Assembly (NCBI RefSeq): GCF_024206475.1
Contig: NZ_JAMBPR010000028.1
Span: 36,527 to 100,526, forward strand
Source of the DNA: Paraburkholderia sp. CNPSo 3274
GTDB lineage: Bacteria > Pseudomonadota > Gammaproteobacteria > Burkholderiales > Burkholderiaceae
Length of the DNA: 64,000 nt
Direction: 5' to 3'
The position numbers and the translations under genes were made by a program. The notes beneath the pieces were generated by a model. It did not search any database and had not been told where the DNA came from. It saw only the letters and a program-made list of their open reading frames with translations. Below, piece by piece: positions 45,215 to 53,421 of this stretch (the stretch's first letter is position 1; each line of letters opens with the position of its first letter).

Positions 45215-45487
45215 TCACTCCGCGTAGCGCACAGTCAGACATTGCAGTGCATCGATACCGGCACCTGTGACCGTCTCGCTCATTGGCAACGCGACGCCGT
45301 TGAAATAGACAACCATCGGCGCGTCTCTTCGCGGAACCCGGATACCGACCGATTGTGCGGCGACCTTCTCGGCGACCTCCGCGATCGTGTCGGTGTCACG
45401 CACGAAAACGAGCTGGGTAACGATATCGCCAATGAACAGCGCGTTGATCGCCAGGGTAGTGGGCTGCGTATTTCGGGTTGCATTCAT
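45215..45487 (-). CDS. tmoB: Monooxygenase gamma subunit (TmoB-like, ubiquitin-like fold)
   Basis: A 90-aa small hydroxylase subunit with INALFIGDIVTQLVFVRDTD, VAAQSVGIRVPRRDAPMVVY and DALQCLTVRYAE, as in TmoB. The start at 45487 lies one base after the alpha-subunit stop (TGATATG), which indicates coupled translation. A 5' extension in the same frame overlaps TmoA and is rejected. Confidence 0.88.
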   Translation of the reverse strand: MNATRNTQPTTLAINALFIGDIVTQLVFVRDTDTIAEVAEKVAAQSVGIRVPRRDAPMVVYFNGVALPMSETVTGAGIDALQCLTVRYAE

Positions 45488-45488
45488 A

Positions 45489-46994
45489 TCAAGCCTGCTC
45501 CGCGGTTTTATCGTCACGATACGAGTACGCCCACGCGTAATTCTTTGCATCTTTCCCCATTACCTCGGGCGTGAGGCCCATGTAGTCGAGAACGCCCTGG
45601 AGCGTTTGCGGCTGCACTTCTCCACCCAGGAGCCGTTCGACCACGGTCTTCTGGTGAATAGTGTCCTTGTCTTCCCACCAGATCTGCCGGCACGGTTTCG
45701 AGCAGAAATGGTAGGTGTAGCCATTGTGTTCGAGCGGATAGCTGCGCACCGGATACCGGTCGTTATTGGGCGCGCCCGCGGTCCCGATAGGCAGATGACA
45801 GCAGTTGCATAACCAGGGAAGCGTTTTTGGCAGCGTTTTCTCTTCCTGCCCGCTATTGATGTTCGCAATGATCGTGTCCCAGCCCGGGCCGAATTCCTTT
45901 TCCCAACGCGGGTACTTTTCCCGCAGCCAGGCCCGTTCGTCTTCGCTCACACCGCCCTGTGGCTTCCACCAGACTGTGGGACGCCAGAACCAGATTCCCA
46001 TCTGGAGCGAATGGTGCCAGATGTCGAGTCCATCGATGAATTCCTGCCAGAACCAGGGCCGCTTCAGACCGTACTCCTGCAAGGTGCGCTGGTACTGATC
46101 GACGACCCACTCTTCCATGAACTCTTTGTATGACAGTTTCCGGTGCTCGAGCGGCGTGTAGTAATCCATGCAAATCCCGCTGATCACCGCGAAAAGCCGC
46201 GCGCTGATCCAGAACGTCTTGTCAATCAGCCACTGCGCCCGTTTTGGATCGTGCCGCATCAGTATTTCTATCGTCGGATGGCCCTGTTGCGCGTGGCGCG
46301 CCTCGTCCGTCTGCACGGACGAAATCATGTTTGCAAAATTGATGTCGGCGGAACTGAGCGCATCTGCCGCCAGCCCGATGAACTGAACGTTGGTAAATGC
46401 GGTTTCGAACGTAAACGGCAATTGAATGGCAATATCAACCGCGCTCGGATTCACCATCATGCCGTCGAATGCAGCCCGCCCGGCTACGGCCACCCATTCG
46501 TCGGTGTGATAGGCCTTGAGCGCCCAATCGTATTGCTGGTCCCTGCTGATGAATTCATGGGCGAACAGCAAGTCAAGCTGAGCGTGACGAATTTCATCGA
46601 GCGCACCGAACATCGCCATCTGCCGCCACGCAGGAGCCAAACCAAAGCGCGCCATACGCAATTCCGCGAGCACAGCCAGGTATTCGATCAGCGAGACCGC
46701 ACCGTAGTGAATCTTCGAAACCGACTTCCAGCCCTCGTCGAGCTGCTCGAAGATCGACGACCGCCGCAATGCCGACTTCACGGCATAGGCCGAGGCTTCC
46801 TTCTCACGCTGCGTTGCAACGTATTCCGGATAGGTGATCTTGTACGGTTCGTCCCACTGCTTCCATGCGTCGATCGGCACCTTTCCGGTGCCGGACAACC
46901 ATTCGGGAAAAACTGCATCCTGGTCGACGTACGAGAGCGTCCATTCGACGTCGCGATAAACGTCGTACCAATCTTCACGCCTGAGTGAAGTCAT
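45489..46994 (-). CDS. tmoA: Diiron monooxygenase hydroxylase alpha subunit (TmoA-like)
   Basis: A 501-aa catalytic subunit. Counting from the ATG at 46994 (GGAG upstream), the diiron ligands fall at Glu104, Glu134, His137, Glu197, Glu231 and His234 (SLIE; DEIRHAQ; FTFET; DEARHAQQ), the same numbers as toluene-4-monooxygenase, with Thr201 also present. Positions lining the pocket differ from TmoA in part: Val100 and Ile103 where TmoA has Ile and Gly. A C-terminal four-Cys zinc-like site (CNCCHLPIG; FCSKPCRQIWW) is also present. It hydroxylates an aromatic or alkene using O2. Fourth gene of the operon. Confidence 0.94.
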   Translation of the reverse strand: MTSLRREDWYDVYRDVEWTLSYVDQDAVFPEWLSGTGKVPIDAWKQWDEPYKITYPEYVATQREKEASAYAVKSALRRSSIFEQLDEGWKSVSKIHYGAVSLIEYLAVLAELRMARFGLAPAWRQMAMFGALDEIRHAQLDLLFAHEFISRDQQYDWALKAYHTDEWVAVAGRAAFDGMMVNPSAVDIAIQLPFTFETAFTNVQFIGLAADALSSADINFANMISSVQTDEARHAQQGHPTIEILMRHDPKRAQWLIDKTFWISARLFAVISGICMDYYTPLEHRKLSYKEFMEEWVVDQYQRTLQEYGLKRPWFWQEFIDGLDIWHHSLQMGIWFWRPTVWWKPQGGVSEDERAWLREKYPRWEKEFGPGWDTIIANINSGQEEKTLPKTLPWLCNCCHLPIGTAGAPNNDRYPVRSYPLEHNGYTYHFCSKPCRQIWWEDKDTIHQKTVVERLLGGEVQPQTLQGVLDYMGLTPEVMGKDAKNYAWAYSYRDDKTAEQA

Positions 46995-47041
46995 CAATAT
47001 CTCCTGCGCCCTACCTCGCTGAACCTGCTTGTCGCGGGGCA

Positions 47042-47524
47042 TCAGTCACATTCGAGCCGTCCGAGTTGTCGATACCAGTCCGCGGTGTCCCAATAGGCGA
47101 CGATGTCGTCGATCAGCCCTTCGCGATTGACATGGAAGAGAAAGAGGTGGGCCAGATCGTAATGCATGCCGCTGTTCGCGAGCGTGCCGAACGCCTTGGC
47201 CTGGGTTCCGGAGATCGTGACCTCGACCGCCACGTTGCCCTCGTCGTCGTTGCCAATCCATTGCACGTCGTTGGTCAGGTCGGGAAAGGCGTCGATCAAC
47301 GACGACCACCATGTTTTCCCGACTCCGCGCACCTTACCGTCGCCACGAATCACGCGCTGCTTGCGCATGACCTCGGCCGGCACATAGCGAAAGTTCGCGT
47401 TGTCCACACACGCGTCGACCATGCCCTCGACGTCCTGGCGTCGATATGCGTCGAAAAAACGGAGCACCGCGCCGTTAGCGCGCTGCCCGGTGGTAATCGC
47501 GCGACGTTCCGGGACTTCAGGCAT
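47042..47524 (-). CDS. SnoaL-like / NTF2-fold protein 1
   Basis: A 160-aa NTF2-like protein (RFFDAYRRQDVEGMVDACVD; WWSSLIDAFPDLTNDVQWIG; LFHVNREGLIDDIVAYWDTA). The fold covers polyketide cyclases, dehydratases and ligand binders. AAGGAG precedes the ATG. It is co-transcribed just upstream of the hydroxylase alpha subunit and may handle an oxidised product. Confidence 0.85.
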   Translation of the reverse strand: MPEVPERRAITTGQRANGAVLRFFDAYRRQDVEGMVDACVDNANFRYVPAEVMRKQRVIRGDGKVRGVGKTWWSSLIDAFPDLTNDVQWIGNDDEGNVAVEVTISGTQAKAFGTLANSGMHYDLAHLFLFHVNREGLIDDIVAYWDTADWYRQLGRLECD

Positions 47525-47561
47525 GGATGTCTCCTTGTCCGATTCGACAAAGCGCGACGAA

Positions 47562-48002
47562 TCAGAATGACGTGGTGATCGTTACGCGGTCCAGACGCCG
47601 TACGGCAAGTCGCCGGTATAGCTGGTTTTGGCACCAGAATAGCTTGACCGCCTCGATGCGATCGCTACGTGTATGCAGCAGCCACACTTCGTCGAGATCG
47701 ATATGTTTTTCCTGATTGATCACGCCTAGAAATTCGCCAGCCTGCGTGCCATCGAAAGTCGTCTCCACGGCCACGACATCTTCATGCGTTGCGAACATGC
47801 GCCGCGTGCTCAACGTCAAGTCTGGAAACGCGGAAAACCAGTTCTCGAAGAATCTGCGCCCTTCGGCGTGAATAGGGCCATCGAGCGCAAGTGGAACGAT
47901 GTGAATGGAGCAATGGGGGGAACAGGATGTGAGGGCGCCGTCGACATCATGTCGAGCAAGACAGCCAATGAATGCATGGGCGACTTCGAGGGCAATGTTC
48001 AT
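47562..48002 (-). CDS. SnoaL-like / NTF2-fold protein 2
   Basis: A 146-aa NTF2-like protein related in fold to its neighbour (HAFIGCLARHDVDGALTSCS; FFENWFSAFPDLTLSTRRMF; TFDGTQAGEFLGVINQEKHI). Its ATG overlaps the DJ-1/PfpI stop as ATGA. Two such genes in a row in a diiron monooxygenase operon suggests downstream processing of hydroxylated product, but this is inference. Confidence 0.85.
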   Translation of the reverse strand: MNIALEVAHAFIGCLARHDVDGALTSCSPHCSIHIVPLALDGPIHAEGRRFFENWFSAFPDLTLSTRRMFATHEDVVAVETTFDGTQAGEFLGVINQEKHIDLDEVWLLHTRSDRIEAVKLFWCQNQLYRRLAVRRLDRVTITTSF

Positions 48003-49033
48003 GCCGCACTCCCTTGCAGGGCACCGAGTTTGCGCAACACCGCTTCCGCACAGGCTTCATCGGACATCTGATTCTGCGCCGTCAGCAAATGACGGTCTAC
48101 CACCACATGAGACACCCACGGAGGCGCTTCATCATAGACAACGCCACGATTCTTCAACTCGCTTTCGAGAAACCACGGATGCCGCTGCAGTCCGACAATC
48201 GCCTGGTCTTCTTCCTCATTGCTGAATGCCGCCACCCGATATCCGTCGAATAGCCACCCGCCGTCGGGACCGTTGCCAACCGAAAGCAGCGCGGCGGGTC
48301 CGTGGCAGAGCAGAGCGATCAGGCGCCGCCGGGAATGCGCGAGGCGCAGCACGCGTTCGACATCGCGGTTGTCCGGCAGATCGACGATCGCGCCGTGACC
48401 GCCCGGAATGAACACTGCGTCGAACGAATGAATCTCCTCGTCCGACAAGCTGCGGAGGTCGTATGGCGCGTTTAGCGCACGATCATTTTCCAGCGAATGG
48501 GCGCAGGTTTGCGCTAAACGTTCGCTATCGTGCTTCACTGAATCGGCCAGAACTTGCGCCCGCGCGGGCGGTACGATCGCGCTGATTTTCGGCCGCGCAG
48601 CGAGCGCTTCGAGAAAGCCGATATCGTGTTTCCAGCTTTCCTTTGCCGCCGCTTCTACATTGGCGCGGGCCAGTCCGTGCTCGACATTCGCAAACGTCAA
48701 TGCCTCGTACACGCGACGCGATGCGATCAAGTCGAGTTCCGTAAAGTGATGCAGCGTAAAGCGAATCCCTTCCGGATCATCGGCGAAGGATCTTACGATT
48801 GCGGCGAGAAAGTCCCTGTCCGTGTCGGGATAGTGAAATCGGGGCTCCAGGCTGAAGGGGTCCGCAATTCCGGGCCGCCCGTCCACCGTGTGAATTCGCA
48901 CGTCCACGCCGGCAGCGCGAAAACGCCTAAGCGGCGTGTAGACTTCATCGGCCCAGTAGCCGGTGAGCAACGAGTCGCCGCCCTCGAGCGGAAGCTCGCG
49001 TGCGCTGGAAACGATCATCAGGATGCGCCGCAT
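47999..49033 (-). CDS. DJ-1/PfpI-family (class I glutamine amidotransferase-like) protein
   Basis: A 344-aa Hsp31-like protein. Nucleophile elbow Cys243 (LLCHGPAALLSVG) and FIPGGHGAIVDLP are clear; N-terminal MRRILMIVSSARELPLEGGD. The start at 49033 is set by GAGGAGGAGG; a 267-base in-frame extension is rejected. Family members act as glyoxalase III, deglycase or chaperone; here it leads the monooxygenase operon and could handle reactive carbonyl products. Long for the family. Confidence 0.88.
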   Translation of the reverse strand: MRRILMIVSSARELPLEGGDSLLTGYWADEVYTPLRRFRAAGVDVRIHTVDGRPGIADPFSLEPRFHYPDTDRDFLAAIVRSFADDPEGIRFTLHHFTELDLIASRRVYEALTFANVEHGLARANVEAAAKESWKHDIGFLEALAARPKISAIVPPARAQVLADSVKHDSERLAQTCAHSLENDRALNAPYDLRSLSDEEIHSFDAVFIPGGHGAIVDLPDNRDVERVLRLAHSRRRLIALLCHGPAALLSVGNGPDGGWLFDGYRVAAFSNEEEDQAIVGLQRHPWFLESELKNRGVVYDEAPPWVSHVVVDRHLLTAQNQMSDEACAEAVLRKLGALQGSAA

Positions 49034-49169
49034 ATTGGGCCTCCTCCTCGACTGATTTATAGTCTCCGGGGAAATATCCTGCAATACGGCGCGCCAAATG
49101 CCCATTCCTGCAACGCCCGGGCCTCGAAACCGTGCGGCGCGCCTGCTCGAAACGTATGAAAAATCGAAA

Positions 49170-49214
49170 CTTGCGAGCGAGGCCTTCGCCAGGCTATGGA
49201 ATGACGCTCGCAAG
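49170..49214. repeat. Perfect inverted repeat CTTGCGAGCG-N25-CGCTCGCAAG
   Basis: Ten-base arms at 49170-49179 and 49205-49214 in the divergent promoter region between the monooxygenase operon and STAND regulator 3. Fits a looping or two-site operator, possibly for the STAND or AraC-fusion protein. Confidence 0.55.
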
Positions 49215-49298
49215 GGGAGTTGACTGCGGAATTGCAAACACGGGCATCTGCGCAAGCGGTTCCCGGCGACGATCCTGATGCCAGTTCGGGGCTCAATC

Positions 49299-52228
49299 AT
49301 GCATAGATTGCCAATCAGCCACGGGCTGAGCGATGAGGCACACCCAACCGCCGAAACTGGAGTGGCTTACCGGTTCGGTTCATTCCGCCTGATTCCGTCA
49401 CAGAAGACATTGCTCGATGGCGACACGCGCGTGCTGATTGGCGGTCGAGCGCTCGACTTGCTGACCGCGCTCGTCGAACGTCGGGGGGAGCTCATCAGCA
49501 AAAAGGAGCTCATGGCTCGCGTCTGGCCGAAAAATGTCGTGGAGGAAGGCAATCTCAAGGTGAATATCGCGGCCTTGCGCAAAGTCTTGGGAGACGAGCC
49601 CCAGGGCCAGCGTTTTATCGCGACGGTGGTCGGCCGCGGCTATCAATTCGTCGCGCCCGTCGAACGCGAAACGATGTCGGGCGCCGTAACACCGCCGCAA
49701 TCGCGTCCCCAGGTTTCGCACAACATTCCCGCCGCATGGGTTCGCCCGATCGGACGCGCGAAGACGATCCACGACCTGCTGAGGCGGCTCTCGCGCTTGC
49801 GGCTTCTGACGGTGGCAGGCCCCGGAGGGATAGGCAAAACAACGGTCGCGCTGGCGGTTGCCCGCGAAATGGTCGCGCTGGACGAACACGACGTATGGTT
49901 CGTCAACCTTTCCCGGCTGTCCGACCCGAGCTTCGTGCCCCATGCCGTCGCCAGCACGATCGGTCTGGTCGTTCACTCGGACGACATCCTGCGAGCGCTG
50001 ACGAATTACCTCCGGCTTCGGAATCGTCCACAGCTCATCGTGCTCGACAGCTGCGAACAGATCGTCGAGGCAGCAGCCATCATCGCCGAGCATATGATCG
50101 CGGCGGCCCCGCAAATCCATGTTCTTGCGACCAGCCGCGAGCCGCTGCAGGCAGTTGGCGAATACGTGTACCGGCTCGAGCCGCTCGAAAGTCCCCCCGA
50201 CTCGGCACACCTGACGATCGACGCCGCGCTTCAATACCCCGCTGTCGAGCTTTTTATCGAGCGAGCCATTGCCGCACGCGGCGACTTCCTGCCGTCAGAC
50301 GAAGATGCGCCCGTTGTCACGCAAATCTGCCGGCGCCTGGACGGCATTGCCTTGGCAATCGAGCTTGCGGCAACGCGTCTGGATGCCTTCGGCGTTCGTG
50401 AATTGCTCAACTTGCTCGACGACCGCTTTTCCGCGCTCGCGCAGGGGCGACGCACGGCTCCAGAGCGGCAGAGAACTTTGCTGGCCACACTCGACTGGAG
50501 TCATCAGTTGTTGCCCGCGGTCGAACGGCTCGTGCTGCGCAGATTGGGAATATTTCCAGGCGTCTTTTCGCTCGGGTCTGCGGCTGCTGTTGCAGGCGAC
50601 GAAAACCTGCCTTACTCCAGTGTGATCGATGCGGTTGCAAGCCTCGTGTCGAAGTCGATGCTGTCGGCAAACGTCGCCGACGATGCGTTGCGATATCGTC
50701 TTCTCGACACGACTCGTGATTACGCGCGACGTAAGCTTGCAGATGCGAATGAGCTGAACATGGTCTCCCGTCGCCACGCCGAGCATTTCCATGATTTGTA
50801 CGCGCGTGTCACAGACTGCTGGAACAGGCCGCCCGATACACGATGGCTGGCAAATCACATACCCACGATCGACGACGTTCGCGCCGCACTGAACTGGGCG
50901 TTCTCTGCGCAGGGAGATACATCGCTTGGCATTGCGCTCACCGTTGCCGCGATTCCTGCGTGGATCCGACTTTCCTCGCTAGACGAATGCCGCAGTCGCA
51001 TCGAGCACGCACTTTATCGGGCGGATGCCCGCTCGCCCACGCTCGACAGGCAGCGGATGAAACTCTACACGGCACTTGCCGCCTCGGCACTGTATACGCG
51101 CGGCATGGTCTCGCAGGTCGACGCTGCATGCACCGCTGCACTGGCCATTGCGGAACAGCTTGACGATGAGGAATACCAGTTACGTTCATTATTCGCCGCC
51201 TGTTGTGGCCTGGTGTATTCAGGAAGACACCGCGCCGCTGAGGAACGGCTGCAGAAGTTCCGCTCCATTGCATTCACGATACAGAATGAGACCGCGATGT
51301 CGGAAGGCAACCGGCTCACAGCGTTCGCGTGGCACCACATGGGCAAGCAAGCCGAGGCTCGGCGGTTGCTCGAGCGCGTGCTCGAGTGGTACGACTCACC
51401 CAACCATCGATCTCAACTCTCCGACAACCACGTAAAGGGACGCGAGGGAACCCGTTCGTTGATAGCCAGCGTCTTGTGGACGCTGGGATGCCCAGAGCGA
51501 GCGCTCAAGGAGGCGCGCCGGGCTCTCATCGATGCACAAGAAAGCGACCATACTTTGCCGATTGGGTACGTTCTCGTGTTTGCGTTCATTCCGCTCGCGC
51601 TCTACGCAGGAGATCTCGTCTCGGCTGAGGGTGCCCTGAGCACATTGCAAGACACCGTAGCAAAGCACGGCTGGCCCTCTTCGACGCAATGGCGCGTGGT
51701 CTTCATGGCGCGCTTCTGGTCGAGATAGAGAACCCTGCCGGGCTCCCGATCCTCTCCGAAGCGTTAGCGCAACTCGAGCGCGAACATATCGGAATGCGTT
51801 ATCCGATGTTTGCGGGGATGTATGCCCGGGGCCTTCTGCGCTTTGGAGATCACGTACGAGCGCTAACGGCGATCGAGGATGCATTGGTGTGGTCAAAGGC
51901 GCACGATGAACTGTGGTGCATATCGGAGTTGGTAAGGATCAAGGGCGAAATACTCGCCACGTCCGACGAACTCGATCCGCGCGGCGTATCCGAAGCGCTT
52001 TATCTCCACGCCATCGAAGTCGCGCAGCAGCAAGGCGCGCTGTTCCTGGAACTACGAGCGGCGAAGAGCCTCGCCCGCCTCAAGCTCAGGCAAGGCAAAA
52101 CCGCGCTGGTGGAGTCCGTGCTTTCGCCGATCTACGACAAATTCACCGAAGGATTCGAAATCGTAGATTTAAAGGAATCGCGGGAGTTGCTCGCCAGTGT
52201 TCGCATAGCGTCCCGAAAATTCGACTGA
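49299..52228 (+). pseudogene. STAND-type regulator (paralog 3), frameshifted
   Basis: Winged helix (LISKKELMARVWPKNVVEEG; VVGRGYQFVAPVERE), P-loop GPGGIGKTT, LIVLDSCEQIVEAA and repeats match the 962-aa paralog. Near 51672 the frame shifts: the first part ends DTVAKHGWPSSTQW and stops at 51728, while the family C-terminus (MARGLHGALLVEIENPAG onward) runs in another frame to 52228. One missing base (GGCTGG for GGCCTGG) would restore AKHGLALFDAMARGLHGALL. It diverges from the monooxygenase operon, the usual place for its regulator. The start is uncertain (49278 or 49299); neither ATG has a strong ribosome site. Confidence 0.8.
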
Positions 52229-52244
52229 CAAGAGCCCCCGCTTG

Positions 52245-52658
52245 TCACGTCGGCATATTCGTGAATTGCGGAACATCCAGATGGTTGAGCCATTTGTACC
52301 GGCGCTTCGTGTACATCTCCAGCACCGGCTGAATCCCATCGGGATTGTTCAGGCTGCCGATCATGACGAACACCGTATCCGGAAACGCGCCTGAATTGTT
52401 TGAAAAGAGTCGAGATCCACACTCAGGACAAAAATTGCGATCTATCCTCTTACCGGAGTCGGCTATGTAGGAGAACGAGCGCGGTTGTCCGGTCAGCAGC
52501 TTGAAATCATCTGCGGGAATGCCGAAAAACGTCGCCATGACCCCACCACTAGCCTTCTGGCAATCCAGGCAATAGCAATCAGCAATAAACGTGGGATCGG
52601 CATCGAACTCGAACTTGACAGCTCCGCATGCACATCGACCTGCGTATTTCTTCGGCAT
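52245..52658 (-). CDS. GFA-family protein (glutathione-dependent formaldehyde-activating-like)
   Basis: A 137-aa zinc-binding protein with GRCACGAVKFEFDADPTFIA, CYCLDCQKASGG and FCPECGSRLF, the Mss4/GFA zinc pattern. Despite the name, most homologues are of uncertain function. It stands between the STAND gene end and OsmC. Confidence 0.88.
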   Translation of the reverse strand: MPKKYAGRCACGAVKFEFDADPTFIADCYCLDCQKASGGVMATFFGIPADDFKLLTGQPRSFSYIADSGKRIDRNFCPECGSRLFSNNSGAFPDTVFVMIGSLNNPDGIQPVLEMYTKRRYKWLNHLDVPQFTNMPT

Positions 52659-52792
52659 GGCCTGTTACCTCATCAGTCAGGGAAACAGAGATTTCATACT
52701 GCAGCAGCACATTTCATCCGGAGAATTTCTTCGCTAATGAATTCGTGGAAACGAAATCTGAAAACGTGCAAAGCACACCCGCCTGGAGCCGA

Positions 52793-53218
52793 TCAACGCT
52801 CGAGCTTCGCGTCCATCGTGATGGCCGCGTTCAAGACCTTCGACACTGGGCAACCGGCTTTCGCATCTGCGGCGGCCTTGTCGAACACTGCCTTGTCTCC
52901 GCCGGGGATTTTCACCACCACGTCCAGGTGCGAAGCGGTCACCGCAAAGCCGCCATTTATCATGTCGAGCGTGACCGTCGCTGTCGTGGAGATTCGTTCT
53001 GGCTTGACGTTTGCTTTACCCAGTTCAGCCGACAGCGCCATCGAAAAACATCCGGCATGCGCTGCCGCGATCAGCTCTTCGGGATTGGTGCCGATACCGT
53101 TTTCAAAGCGGGTCGAGAACGAATACTGTGTGTCCTTGAGTACGCCGCTATCCGTGGATATCGAGCCATTTCCGTCTCTCAGCCCCCCCTCCCAGACCGC
53201 AGATGCCTTGCGCTTCAT
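52793..53218 (-). CDS. osmC: OsmC-type peroxiredoxin
   Basis: A 141-aa organic hydroperoxide resistance protein with the peroxidatic and resolving cysteines Cys57 (AAAHAGCFSMAL) and Cys123 (AKAGCPVSKVL) and the start KRKASAVWEGGLRDGNGSIS. The start at 53218 follows AGGAGGG; the longer frame is rejected. Reduces organic hydroperoxides; often stress-induced. Confidence 0.93.
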   Translation of the reverse strand: MKRKASAVWEGGLRDGNGSISTDSGVLKDTQYSFSTRFENGIGTNPEELIAAAHAGCFSMALSAELGKANVKPERISTTATVTLDMINGGFAVTASHLDVVVKIPGGDKAVFDKAAADAKAGCPVSKVLNAAITMDAKLER

Positions 53219-53421
53219 TCTGCCCTCCTGTCTTGTCGGACTCGAAACCATTTCGCCAGCTAACGTTAATTCAATTCGGCTGATCCGCGCCGCTACTCGT
53301 GCGTGTACGCAAGCCATCCGATTGCGATATCGTCGGTTCAGCACCGCCTCGACTACGAGCCGGCACGTTCTGGATAACTACGCTACACTGCGGTATCCGT
53401 CGCGCTTGAACCTTCGCCATC

